From assembly GCA_964518905.1 (NCBI GenBank), contig CAZFJL010000019.1:1-64000 (forward strand): a DNA stretch of 64,000 nucleotides, written 5' to 3'. Position 1 is the first letter of the stretch. Every line of letters begins with the position of its first letter. This stretch comes from RDYZ01 sp964518905. GTDB taxonomy: Bacteria; Cyanobacteriota; Cyanobacteriia; Cyanobacteriales; Geitlerinemataceae. The notes under the pieces were generated by a model. That model was not told the DNA's origin, did not search any database, and was given only the letters and a program-made list of their open reading frames with translations. Of the stretch, positions 15,097 through 23,398 are shown in pieces. Both the position numbers and the translations under genes were made by a program.

Positions 15097-15260
15097 GAAT
15101 AACGCGAGCTTTCCAAGTCCCTCGCCCTCATGAGGGAGAGGCGATGCCCTGAGTTTGCCGAAGGGGATTGAGGGAGAGGGTGTAATTTCATTCGCGATGA
15201 TGTCCCATCGGGACTACTATTTCGGGTATTGTGTCCCGTTATGTCCTGCCCCGATCGACT

Positions 15261-15965
15261 ATGAACCTCGGATCGCTTAACTTTTTTCGTTCACTCCAAG
15301 ACAGCAACACCAAGCAACAGTTTGTGGTCGTCGGTCTGGGTCGCTTTGGGCGGGCTGTCTGCTCGACGCTACATGAACTGCGCTACGAGGTGTTGGCGAT
15401 TGATCGCGATGAAAAATTGGTTGATCGCGCGATCGCCGATCGCGTCGCCGATCACGCCGTCCGGCTCGACAGTACCGAGCCTTCAGCCCTCAAGGAAGCG
15501 GGCGTGTTTGAATTTGATATTGCGATCGTCGCGATCGGAAATTATCTCGCCGAAAGCATCATCACGACGCTCAACCTCAAAGAAGGCGGCGTCGGTCACG
15601 TGATCGCCAAGGCGTCGTCGGCTACCCACGTCAAGCTGTTGAAAAAAGTAGGCGCCGATCGCGTGGTCTTTCCCGAACGCGAAATGGGCTGCGAACTGGC
15701 ACGATCGCTGACCCGTCCGCGCATCCTCGATCGGTTTGAGCTAGACCCGGAACACAGCATTGTTGAGACGATCGTGCCGCCGCGACTCGCAGGCAAAACC
15801 CTGGCCGAATCCGACATTCGTAAACAGTTCCGCATTAGCGTCTTGGCGGTCGGCGAAGATGAATCAAAATTTGATATCAACCCCGATCCCAACCATCGCT
15901 TTAAAGCCGGGGAATTAATGGTAATTCTGGGCGCGAATGCCGATATTGATCGGATTACGAGTTGA
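15261..15965 (+). CDS. ktrA: KtrA/TrkA-type potassium uptake regulatory subunit
   Basis: A 234-residue peripheral subunit of a K+ uptake system. An N-terminal Rossmann RCK domain (FVVVGLGRFGRAVCSTLHE with the dinucleotide motif GLGRFG; acidic end of strand 2 at AIDRDE) is followed by a C-terminal TrkA-C domain (SIVETIVPPRLAGKTLAESD ... GELMVILG). The start at 15261 gives the standard MNLGSLNFFRSL opening; an upstream GTG at 15231 is less likely. The membrane partner KtrB is not in the window. About 130 bases before it contain GAGGGAGAGG repeats and a palindrome at 15125-15136. Confidence 0.88.
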   Translation: MNLGSLNFFRSLQDSNTKQQFVVVGLGRFGRAVCSTLHELRYEVLAIDRDEKLVDRAIADRVADHAVRLDSTEPSALKEAGVFEFDIAIVAIGNYLAESIITTLNLKEGGVGHVIAKASSATHVKLLKKVGADRVVFPEREMGCELARSLTRPRILDRFELDPEHSIVETIVPPRLAGKTLAESDIRKQFRISVLAVGEDESKFDINPDPNHRFKAGELMVILGANADIDRITS

Positions 15966-16136
15966 GCCGCATCCATTGCCGCCGATTGCTGTTCAGGCGT
16001 TGCGATCGCGGCGATCACCATACGGTGGGGTTGACGGCACTGATCATCCTCCTGAAAATAGCGTAGCGTTTTGATGGGGCAACGTTGCATGGCAACGTCA
16101 CCTCTTCCGTGTCCTCGCTGCTTAACGGCTTTCGCT

Positions 16137-16994
16137 ATGGCTCGCCACTGGTTCACTCGCCTGATCTCATTACCGATCGACCCGCTACTCGGCGCACTCT
16201 ATCCGCTGCGTGCGGCCTGGATGATTCTGCGTACCCCCAAGCTCTGGGGCTATCTGGTCGCGCCGATCGTCGTGAATATTCTCGTGAGTCTGGGAATCTA
16301 TGCCGGACTGCTATTTCCCGGCCTTGATCGCATCGACGCCCTCCAACTCAGCATCGCGTCCCGAGCAGAAGCAGCGATCGCCAAACTGCCCGCATGGCTG
16401 CACTGGCTCGATGTCGCCTCGGTCTTCGTTGGCGGTTTTCTAGATTTGGTGTTGATTTTACTGCTGTTGATCGTGACGGGATTTGCGATCGCGCAGTTTG
16501 GGACGCTGCTGGGTGCGCCCTGGTACGGACAACTGGCCGAACGCATCGAAATTGATCGGCTCGGCAAAGAAAATCTACCGCAACCGGAGGGGCCGCTGGC
16601 GATCGTGCGTGATATCTCGCGAGCGCTGCTGTTTGAGATCAAAAAGATTGTCTTAGCGCTGAGTCTGATCGTGATCTTTTTTATCATCGGTAATGTGCCG
16701 GTCGCGGGGGCGATCGTCGCGGGAACCGGTGGCCTGATTACCTCGACCCTGATCACCTGCCTCGATTTTCTCGATGCACCGCTGGAACGACGACGGCTAC
16801 GATTTCGCGACAAGCTTGGGACGGTGATCGTTCATTTGCCCGCGACGGCTGGGTTTGGTCTGGTGTGTTTATTCGCCGTGAGTATTCCGATCGTTAACCT
16901 GGTCTCTGTGCCGGTGTGTGTCACTGCCGGGACATTGTTTTTCTGCGATCGCATTTTTGCCGAACGCAACCCAGCGGACAAGGCCGAATCATGA
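16137..16994 (+). CDS. EI24-domain membrane protein (CysZ-like)
   Basis: A 285-residue integral membrane protein. At least four long hydrophobic segments are visible (LWGYLVAPIVVNILVSLGIYAG; VGGFLDLVLILLLLIVTGFAI; IVLALSLIVIFFIIGNVPVAGAI; and a C-terminal pair around GLVCLFAVSIPIVNLVSVP). The LGAPWYGQLAERIE motif and the order of helices fit the EI24/CysZ family, members of which include sulfate permeases. Substrate is unknown here. The start at MARHWFTRL is chosen because upstream in-frame codons encode an unlikely Cys/Pro-rich extension. Confidence 0.78.
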   Translation: MARHWFTRLISLPIDPLLGALYPLRAAWMILRTPKLWGYLVAPIVVNILVSLGIYAGLLFPGLDRIDALQLSIASRAEAAIAKLPAWLHWLDVASVFVGGFLDLVLILLLLIVTGFAIAQFGTLLGAPWYGQLAERIEIDRLGKENLPQPEGPLAIVRDISRALLFEIKKIVLALSLIVIFFIIGNVPVAGAIVAGTGGLITSTLITCLDFLDAPLERRRLRFRDKLGTVIVHLPATAGFGLVCLFAVSIPIVNLVSVPVCVTAGTLFFCDRIFAERNPADKAES

Positions 16995-17092
16995 TCGGCG
17001 TTCATGCCCGCACAGATTTTTTGTGTAAGTCCTGACCGTTTTCTGACCTCTCTAATCCAAATCCACCTCAACCGAAATCACCCTGGGACTGT

Positions 17093-17977
17093 ATGGCCAT
17101 CTCTGGAACCACCAAACTGCTCGGCATCATCGGCGACCCCGTCGAACATTCAATGTCGCCCGATATGCACAATCGCGCGATCGCCGAGTTGGGTCTCGAC
17201 TACGTTTACGTGCCATTCCCCGTCAAGCCCGACGATCTCGGCGCTGCGATGGCTGGGTTTGCCGCGATCGGCGTCGTCGGACTGAACGCCACCATTCCCC
17301 ACAAACAAGCCGTCATGTCCTATCTCAACGTGATCACCCCCGAAGCCCAGGCGATCGGCGCGGTGAATACGATCTGGCGCAGCGATCGCGGCTGGGAAGG
17401 GACAAATACCGATGTGACCGGTTTCCTGGCTCCACTCCGCGATCGCGCGGCCAGCAACCCAGCGATTCAGCGCTGCTTCGATCGACCCTTGGTGCTATTG
17501 GGTCATGGTGGCGCAGCTCGCGCGGTGGTCGCTGGAGCCAGTCAGCTTGGATGTCCGCTGGTGCATGTGGTGGGGCGTACCCCCGAAAAAGTCGAAGCCT
17601 TCGTTCGCAGTTGGGACAACTCGCCGATCGCCGTCAATCTCCAAGGTCACGGCTTTAGCGAACTCGGCACACTCCTCCCGGAAGCCGGAATCATCGTCAA
17701 CTCCACCCCGATCGGGATGCATCCCCAGATCAGCAAATCCCCGTTGTCAGATGCGATCGCGGGTCGCATTTCGAGCGATACGATCGCCTACGACCTGATC
17801 TACACCCCCAGTCCGACCTTCTTCCTCCACCAAGCGCAGCGTCAAGGCGCAATCACGATCGACGGCTTGGAAATGCTGGTGCGTCAAGGAGCCGCCGCCT
17901 TTGAAATTTGGGTCGGACAGGCTCCTCCCCTTGAGACGATGCGTCAGGCTCTCCGGGAACGTTTGGGCTTGGCTTAA
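17093..17977 (+). CDS. aroE: Shikimate dehydrogenase
   Basis: A 294-residue AroE that reduces 3-dehydroshikimate to shikimate with NADPH. The substrate domain has GDPVEHSMSPDMHNRAI (about residues 13-29) and NATIPHKQAVM with the catalytic Lys (about 66-76); the Asp partner lies in GTNTDVTGF (about 103-111). The NADP domain has LLGHGGAARAVV (about 139-150) and VVGRTPEK. The C-terminal GLEMLVRQGAAAFEIWVGQ is characteristic. Normal length, nothing unusual. Confidence 0.95.
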   Translation: MAISGTTKLLGIIGDPVEHSMSPDMHNRAIAELGLDYVYVPFPVKPDDLGAAMAGFAAIGVVGLNATIPHKQAVMSYLNVITPEAQAIGAVNTIWRSDRGWEGTNTDVTGFLAPLRDRAASNPAIQRCFDRPLVLLGHGGAARAVVAGASQLGCPLVHVVGRTPEKVEAFVRSWDNSPIAVNLQGHGFSELGTLLPEAGIIVNSTPIGMHPQISKSPLSDAIAGRISSDTIAYDLIYTPSPTFFLHQAQRQGAITIDGLEMLVRQGAAAFEIWVGQAPPLETMRQALRERLGLA

Positions 17978-18239
17978 TCCAGCACGATCCGTGAAAATGC
18001 CCGCCACGATCGGAATTCTATCGGGCGAATCTGCTAAAAGATGAAACTCGATCCGTATAAATACGTCTATGCCATCGGCGGCGCTGATACGGAGCAGTGA
18101 TGTGACGATCCGCCGACAGAATTGGGATCTTTTTTGCTCAAAACTGCGTCAAGCAGAACACAGCGGATCAAACCCAAATAGTACGCCCAGATCACGTTCA
18201 GATCACGTCAACCCAACGCTCGCAGAGACTTTTCCATCC

Positions 18240-18758
18240 ATGAGAACGAACCTTAAACTGATGCTGGCTGGCTTCATTGCCACCAGTCTGGCTAGCTTCA
18301 CCGGCACACCCGTCAATGCTCAACCGGCCACCTCGTTTGAGTGCCGCAGCAGTGACAACGTCAACTTTACCGTTGCTCTCGCGCGTAATGGTGCGGTCTC
18401 CGATCCATTAGTTGTTTGGACAAGTGACGCCTTTAGTAATGCTGGTTATACCCCCGAACGCCGCTGTCAAGCCGTGACAGGACGCCTCAATACATTGCTA
18501 GACGACAACGGCGCGACCCTAGCGGGGCTTTACCTGACGGTGGGTCGTGTGAATGGTCAGTCGGTGGTGTGTTCCGTGGCGAGTACCCGATCGGGCTGCA
18601 ATAGCGACAATGTATTGTTTACCCTCAGTGGCGACAACAGCCGTAGCCCTGAACGCGTGCTTTACAATCTGTCGGCTCGTGGTTCGGGAACCAGCATTCA
18701 AGAATCCGGTGGCGTTCCCTACGTCAATCTTGAAGATCTTGTCAACGCGAGTTTCTAA
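18240..18758 (+). CDS. COP23-domain secreted protein
   Basis: A 172-residue protein with a signal peptide (LKLMLAGFIATSLASFTGTPVNA, cut about residue 25). The mature part matches the COP23 family: FECRSS near the start, a conserved paired-Cys pattern (RRCQAVTGRLNTLL, VCSV, GCNSDNVLFTL) and the end YVNLEDLV. COP23 was first described as a membrane-associated protein with circadian rhythm in cyanobacteria; biochemical function is unknown. The start at 18240 is chosen by the signal peptide. It overlaps the protease gene as TAATG, so the two are translated together. Confidence 0.85.
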   Translation: MRTNLKLMLAGFIATSLASFTGTPVNAQPATSFECRSSDNVNFTVALARNGAVSDPLVVWTSDAFSNAGYTPERRCQAVTGRLNTLLDDNGATLAGLYLTVGRVNGQSVVCSVASTRSGCNSDNVLFTLSGDNSRSPERVLYNLSARGSGTSIQESGGVPYVNLEDLVNASF

Positions 18759-19840
18759 TGTTGGGCGTGTTCCTACCGTTAGCGTTGCGATCGGGTCGGT
18801 TTCGTCGGTCTCGTCGGCAGACTTTGGTCTCCAGGCCGGTTAATCAGGCGCGAGCCGCGATGAGCCGCGTGGCGATCGCCGTACCCCGCGCGATCGCGGC
18901 GACTCTGATCGCCACCTTTGCGATTCCCCTTGTGGCTGCCGATGTTGTCCTCACGGAGGAACAGGTAGACGCTGTCGCATCGCAAACCACGGTGGTCATT
19001 GGCCAAGGCTTACAAAAGGGCGACATCGAAGCCCAGCGCGAATGGAATCCCGGCTCCGGGACGATCGTCGCTCGTAATGGCGATCGGTACTACGTCTTAA
19101 CGGCACTCCACGTCGTGCGTACCCGTGACACCGTTTACGGTGTGCGTACCAGTGACGGTGAAGTCCATCTCGTTGACGACGTTAATACCGATCGCAATAT
19201 CTATCCCCTCGGACGCGAGGCGGATGAATTCGGCGAAACGATCAGCGGTCTGGATCTCGCCGTGGTGGAATTCGAGAGCGATCGCAGCTACCCGATCGCC
19301 GTGATGGGCGATTCTGCCACCATGACACCGGGAGAGCCGATCTTCGTCTCTGGCTGGCCGACCCCGGATGATTTCGATGCGCGGCGCGTGCGCATCACCG
19401 AAACGGGCGAACTCACTGCCATGTTCCCCCCCGCTGATGATGGGGGCTATAGCCTGCTCTATAGCAACGAAACCCGGCGCGGCATGAGCGGCGGCCCCGT
19501 CTTTAATGCGTCGGGTGAGCTGATCGGTGTACACGGTCGCGGACGGGCGATCGAGCAGACCTATTGTCTCGATCCTCAGTTAAGCGAACGCAATAGCTGC
19601 GGCATTCAGACCGTACATTTCATTAATCGCGCCATGACCCAGGGCTTAATCCTCAAATTTGCCGAGCCTCCCGTCGATCCCGAGACGATCGCCGCCGGTC
19701 TCACCGCACGAGAGGACGCCGACACGATCGAAGATATCTACGCTCTCTTTACCTTCGATCTCAGTACTCTGCTCCGTGACGGCCCCTCTGGTGGCTGCGG
19801 TAGCCTCCTGCTCGGCGACGATTGCAATGATGGCTTTTGA
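18758..19840 (+). CDS. Secreted trypsin-like serine protease
   Basis: A 360-residue protein (326 if it starts at 18860, which gives the better signal peptide RVAIAVPRAIAATLIATFAIPLVAA). The catalytic triad of the trypsin/S1 fold is visible: His in VLTALHVV, Asp in SGLDLAVVEF and Ser in RRGMSGGPVF. A Cys pair (TYCLDP, NSCGIQ) lies after the active Ser, and a C-terminal tail of about 60 residues contains Cys residues. It is exported, probably to the periplasm, and is translationally coupled to the COP23 gene. A functional link, such as processing, is inferred from coupling only. Confidence 0.85.
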   Translation: MLGVFLPLALRSGRFRRSRRQTLVSRPVNQARAAMSRVAIAVPRAIAATLIATFAIPLVAADVVLTEEQVDAVASQTTVVIGQGLQKGDIEAQREWNPGSGTIVARNGDRYYVLTALHVVRTRDTVYGVRTSDGEVHLVDDVNTDRNIYPLGREADEFGETISGLDLAVVEFESDRSYPIAVMGDSATMTPGEPIFVSGWPTPDDFDARRVRITETGELTAMFPPADDGGYSLLYSNETRRGMSGGPVFNASGELIGVHGRGRAIEQTYCLDPQLSERNSCGIQTVHFINRAMTQGLILKFAEPPVDPETIAAGLTAREDADTIEDIYALFTFDLSTLLRDGPSGGCGSLLLGDDCNDGF

Positions 19841-19843
19841 TCA

Positions 19844-19885
19844 AATTAATTTGATTGAATTAATTTGATTGAATTAATTTGATTG
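19844..19885. repeat. 14-bp tandem repeat, three perfect copies
   Basis: AATTAATTTGATTG three times without a mismatch. The last copy runs into the left arm of the long inverted repeat that follows, so the repeat may have grown by slippage at the hairpin. Confidence 0.9.
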
Positions 19886-19942
19886 ATCGTTGTTAATCAT
19901 CAATTGAATGAACGAATCATTGATGATTAACAACGATCAATC
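19881..19942. terminator. Perfect 24-bp inverted repeat between convergent genes
   Basis: Arms 19881-19904 and 19919-19942 are perfectly complementary, with a 14-nt loop. It lies between the ends of the protease and ArsR genes, so it probably works as a bidirectional terminator or 3' stability hairpin. It lacks a GC-rich core and T-tract, so it may instead be a recent inverted duplication. Confidence 0.6.
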
Positions 19943-19945
19943 TGT

Positions 19946-20293
19946 CTAAATGGTTTGACGTAGATCGCGGAGTCGCTCGGACTGTTGCGCCTGCTGCTCA
20001 AACCGATTCGATAATTCGGTGCAAACGAGTTCGCAGAGCTGGAAGACGATCGGATCATCGATCGAATAATAAACACTTACACCCTGCGGATCGCGGGTCA
20101 CAAATCCGGCTTGGGTCAGCATTTTGAGATGTTTCGAGACGTTCGCCTGCCCGAGTCCCGTCGCTGCAATAATTTCGCTGACGTTCTTTTTTCCTTCTCT
20201 CAATACACATAACACCCGTAGACGGCTGACTTCCGACAAGACCTTGAAATAGTCAGAAACTTGCATAAGGGCTTCGTTTGAAACAGCGGCCAT
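19946..20293 (-). CDS. ArsR-family regulator, probably sulfide/persulfide sensing (BigR/SqrR type)
   Basis: A 115-residue winged helix-turn-helix repressor (recognition region GLGQANVSKHLKMLTQAGFV, wing GVSVYYSID). The metal motif ELCVCD of SmtB-type sensors is absent. Instead, one Cys sits at the end of helix 2 (RLRVLCVL, Cys29) and two near the C-terminal helix (FQLCELVC, Cys87 and Cys91), which matches the two-Cys sensing site of BigR/SqrR persulfide sensors. The rhodanese just upstream on the same strand supports that role. The ATG at 20293 is used; the long in-frame extension upstream is not protein-like. Confidence 0.75.
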   Translation of the reverse strand: MAAVSNEALMQVSDYFKVLSEVSRLRVLCVLREGKKNVSEIIAATGLGQANVSKHLKMLTQAGFVTRDPQGVSVYYSIDDPIVFQLCELVCTELSNRFEQQAQQSERLRDLRQTI

Positions 20294-20456
20294 GGTGATG
20301 TTTTCGCAGAAAGGATAAAAGTTGGGGCTCAGACGGAGACCGATCGATGAAGACGAGCGGAGCGCGGACGATGTATCGCAGCGTGAATCAGGCAAATTTC
20401 CCACTTTGGGGAATGACTCGCCTGAAAACAGAGCATCATCTGATTTGAAACTGTCT

Positions 20457-20993
20457 TTAAACTTGATTATACGGAAGCATGGCCAGGAGTTTCGCCATAC
20501 CGCAAAAGCCTGTCGATCCGGCAAAGATGAGGCCAGAACCGACGAAACCCGTCAGGATCAAGAACCAGGGCGAGACAAATGCAGCGAGCAGGGTTCCCGT
20601 TAGTACGAGCGAACCGGCCACGATTTGCACCTGGCGCATCATGGGCAGCGGCGCACGGAGATCAATCTCAGTTTTGTAACCCGCTTGCTTCCAGCCTGCA
20701 ATCCCGTCGCGGAGATGATAAATACGTCGATCGCCGATCGTGCCCAGTTTTTGGGCGGCTTGGCTGGAACGATTGCCACTCGCGCAGTACAAGACGATCG
20801 GCTCGGGCAACGCACGCACCGCATCGGCATCGAGACTCGACAACGAATGTAGTTTGGAGCCGACAATCCGCTCACGGGCGTGTTCTCCCGCTTCTCGCAC
20901 ATCAACGAGCGAAACCGTTTCGGATTCGAGGATCTGACGCAATGCGACCGCGTCAATCGTTTGAGCAGTACCGACAGAGGTGGAAGCTTGCAT
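20457..20993 (-). CDS. Rhodanese-domain protein with C-terminal membrane helices
   Basis: A 178-residue sulfurtransferase-like protein. The N-terminal rhodanese domain has VDVREAGEHARERI (about residues 30-43) and the active-site loop VLYCASGNRSSQAA, with persulfide-forming Cys about residue 70 and the CxxGxR pattern. The last 60 residues form two membrane helices of the DUF2892 type (QIVAGSLVLTGTLLAAFVSP, FLILTGFVGSGLIFAGSTGFCG). This rhodanese-DUF2892 form is typical of sulfide-detoxification operons controlled by BigR-like repressors; the ArsR gene follows on the same strand. Confidence 0.85.
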   Translation of the reverse strand: MQASTSVGTAQTIDAVALRQILESETVSLVDVREAGEHARERIVGSKLHSLSSLDADAVRALPEPIVLYCASGNRSSQAAQKLGTIGDRRIYHLRDGIAGWKQAGYKTEIDLRAPLPMMRQVQIVAGSLVLTGTLLAAFVSPWFLILTGFVGSGLIFAGSTGFCGMAKLLAMLPYNQV

Positions 20994-21043
20994 AGAGGAT
21001 ATCCCGATCAGTGTGGAGATGTTTGCAGTTGAATCGATAAAAT

Positions 21044-21063
21044 AACTATATCACTATTTAGTT
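21044..21063 (-). promoter_or_regulatory. AT-rich inverted repeat before the rhodanese gene, candidate repressor site
   Basis: AACTA-N10-TAGTT lies about 50 bases upstream of the rhodanese start and overlaps a -10-like TATAGT on the minus strand. AT-rich palindromes covering the promoter are the usual BigR operator layout. Confidence 0.4.
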
Positions 21064-21241
21064 GTAGTAAGTCATTAGATCGCCACAATCGATCGAGTCC
21101 TCGCCTACAAAACGAATCCCCACCGCTAAAACAGCGATGGGGATAACAACCAAACCGTTAACTAAATGATTTCGGCCAGACGGTTTCGGCCAGACGGTTT
21201 CGGCCAAGACAGTTGCGGCCAAACCATTGGCCGATCAAGCA

Positions 21242-21733
21242 TTAGGCGGAGGCCATCTCTTGAATGATGTAGTCGAAATAAGGTGCGGTTTCTTGGGCAT
21301 CTTCAGCGCTGAGGAGGCCAAGGGATGCATCTTTGAGGCAGGTGATGGCTTCGGCCATACCGATCATCGGGACTTCTAGCGCGTTATACATTTCGCGAGC
21401 GCCGATGATACCGATCGACTCGATCGGCTCTTTGTCGCCCGACAGGACACCGTAGGTCACCAAACGCAGATACCAGGTGTAATCGCGCAGACACTGGTTA
21501 CGCTCGCGTGTACCTGCCGCATTACCGCCCGCTGCGATGTACTCGGGACGACGTTTCCACAGCTCTTGACTGGCCTTTGCTACGATCTTCTTTTCATTTT
21601 CCGTAAGGGTTTCGACGATGCGAAAACGTTGCTCGCCCGTCTTGAAAAACGCCTGAATGCCTTTCAGCTCGCCAGCACTCGGATAGCGCAGGTCGTCGTC
21701 AGCTTTTAGAATGACTTGACTAACAACACTCAT
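21242..21733 (-). CDS. apcD: Allophycocyanin B alpha subunit
   Basis: A 163-residue phycobiliprotein of the phycobilisome core. The start MSVVSQVILKADDDLRYPSAGEL, the chromophore Cys in RNQCLRDYTWYLRL (about residue 81), and the end APYFDYIIQEM match ApcD rather than ApcA or ApcB. ApcD is one of the terminal emitters that pass energy from the core to the photosystems, especially photosystem I. It is a single gene here, far from apcABC, as is usual in cyanobacteria. It diverges from rlmD. Confidence 0.9.
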   Translation of the reverse strand: MSVVSQVILKADDDLRYPSAGELKGIQAFFKTGEQRFRIVETLTENEKKIVAKASQELWKRRPEYIAAGGNAAGTRERNQCLRDYTWYLRLVTYGVLSGDKEPIESIGIIGAREMYNALEVPMIGMAEAITCLKDASLGLLSAEDAQETAPYFDYIIQEMASA

Positions 21734-21800
21734 GATTTAAAAAATTTGTTCGAGAATACTAAGGTTATAGTCTATCGACTTTATGAGTTTGGCGGAATAG

Positions 21801-23321
21801 ATGGCAGATACGCAGGCCGACGATCGTACGAATAATGATAATTTCAGCCGGGATGGCAGCCCGAGTCTGTCCGAGCGAGGAACCTGGCAGCAGGGCGAAA
21901 GCCTCGAAATTGAGATTGTGGATCTAAGCGATCGGGGCGACGGGGTCGGGCGTTGGCACGATCGCGTGGTCTTTGTGCCGCAGACGGCGATCGGCGATCG
22001 CGTTGAAGTTCGGCTGGTGCGCGTGAAGCGATCGTTCGCCCATGCGAAGCTATTAAATATTGTAAAGCCGTCGCCCGATCGCCAGCGTCCGCCCTGCATT
22101 TTGGCCGATAAGTGTGGCGGCTGCCAGTGGCAACACGTCGTGTATGCGACCGGGGAGAATGAGGCCGCCGGAGAGCAGGGCGGTCAATTGGGCGCGAAAT
22201 ATCAGCAAGTCGTGCAGGCGCTCCAGCGCATCGGCGGGTTTGAAACGCCGCCAGTGGACGCAGTGAAAACCACGGGTCAAGATCTGCACTATCGCAACAA
22301 GGTGACCTATCCGGTCGATCGTGGTCAAGATGGCCGCGTCCGTGCCGGGTATTACCAACAGGGAAGCCACAAAATCGTCAACCTGAACCAATGCCCGGTG
22401 CAGCCCGAAGCCTTCGATGAAATCCTGCAACAGGTGAAGCGCGACATTGAAGATTGCGACTGGCCGATTTACGACGAAAAGCAGCACACGGGCGAAATTC
22501 GTCATATTGGGCTGCGGATTGGCTACCACACGGGCGAAATGCTGCTGACGCTGGTGACGCGGGGCGGCAAGCTGCCCGACCTCGAAGCGCAGGCGCAACA
22601 CTGGCTCAAGGGCTTTCCCAATCTAGTCGGCGTGACGATTAACATCAACCCGCAGAAGACGAACGCGATTTTTGGCGCGGAGACCTATACCGTCGCCGGT
22701 TCCGGCGTGCTGAATGAGAAATTTGCTGGCTTAAATCTGGAGCTGGGTTCCGATACGTTTTTCCAGGTGAATACCGAAGCGGCAGAAATCATGATCGAGA
22801 CGCTGATTGAGGGGTTAAAGCTTCAACCGGAAGAATCGCTGCTCGATGCCTATTGCGGGATTGGGACGTTTACGCTGCCGTTGGCGAAGGCGGTGAAGCA
22901 GGCGATCGGGATTGAGGTTCACGAGCGATCGGTCGATCGCGCCGAAGCCAATGCGATCGCCAATGGGATCGAAAATGCCTTTTTCTATGCCGGTCGTGTG
23001 GAAGATCGCTTATTCCAAGTGGCGAGCGATCGTCTCTTCGGCGAGGTGGATGCGGTGATTCTCGATCCGCCGCGTCAGGGTTGCGATCCGATCGTGATCG
23101 ATGCGCTGCGCCGCCTGAAGCCGAAGCGTATCGGCTATGCGAGCTGTAAACCGGCGACGCTGGCGCGGGATTTAAAAATGCTGTGTGAGGGCGGGTTATA
23201 TACGCTCGATCGCGTGCAGCCGGTGGATTTATTTCCCCATACGTCCCACGTGGAATCGATCGCCTTTTTGACGCTCGATCCCGAGATGGCCGCCGTGCGT
23301 ACGATTACAAAAGTCGAATAA
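21801..23321 (+). CDS. rlmD: 23S rRNA (uracil-C5)-methyltransferase, RlmD/RumA family
   Basis: A 506-residue SAM-dependent methyltransferase. A TRAM-like N-terminal domain (LEIEIVDLSDRGDGVGRW) leads to an Fe-S cluster region (CILADKCGGCQWQH). The catalytic domain has a SAM loop at LLDAYCGIGTFTLPLA (about residues 350-365), DPPRQGCDP (about 425) and the catalytic Cys in YASCKPATLARDL. The first 30 residues are an acidic, variable extension. It methylates a specific U of 23S rRNA or a tRNA U; the exact site cannot be settled by sequence alone. Confidence 0.9.
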   Translation: MADTQADDRTNNDNFSRDGSPSLSERGTWQQGESLEIEIVDLSDRGDGVGRWHDRVVFVPQTAIGDRVEVRLVRVKRSFAHAKLLNIVKPSPDRQRPPCILADKCGGCQWQHVVYATGENEAAGEQGGQLGAKYQQVVQALQRIGGFETPPVDAVKTTGQDLHYRNKVTYPVDRGQDGRVRAGYYQQGSHKIVNLNQCPVQPEAFDEILQQVKRDIEDCDWPIYDEKQHTGEIRHIGLRIGYHTGEMLLTLVTRGGKLPDLEAQAQHWLKGFPNLVGVTININPQKTNAIFGAETYTVAGSGVLNEKFAGLNLELGSDTFFQVNTEAAEIMIETLIEGLKLQPEESLLDAYCGIGTFTLPLAKAVKQAIGIEVHERSVDRAEANAIANGIENAFFYAGRVEDRLFQVASDRLFGEVDAVILDPPRQGCDPIVIDALRRLKPKRIGYASCKPATLARDLKMLCEGGLYTLDRVQPVDLFPHTSHVESIAFLTLDPEMAAVRTITKVE

Positions 23322-23398
23322 CGGGCGATCGGCAGGATTCGGAATTGACAACGAAGCAACCCCGAATCCCGCCGAAATCAGCCAAAATCGGCAGACGG

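Noticed and set aside
20294..20524. 77-residue N-terminal extension of the ArsR gene
   Set aside because: The extension has no family resemblance, and ArsR proteins start close to the internal ATG at 20293.
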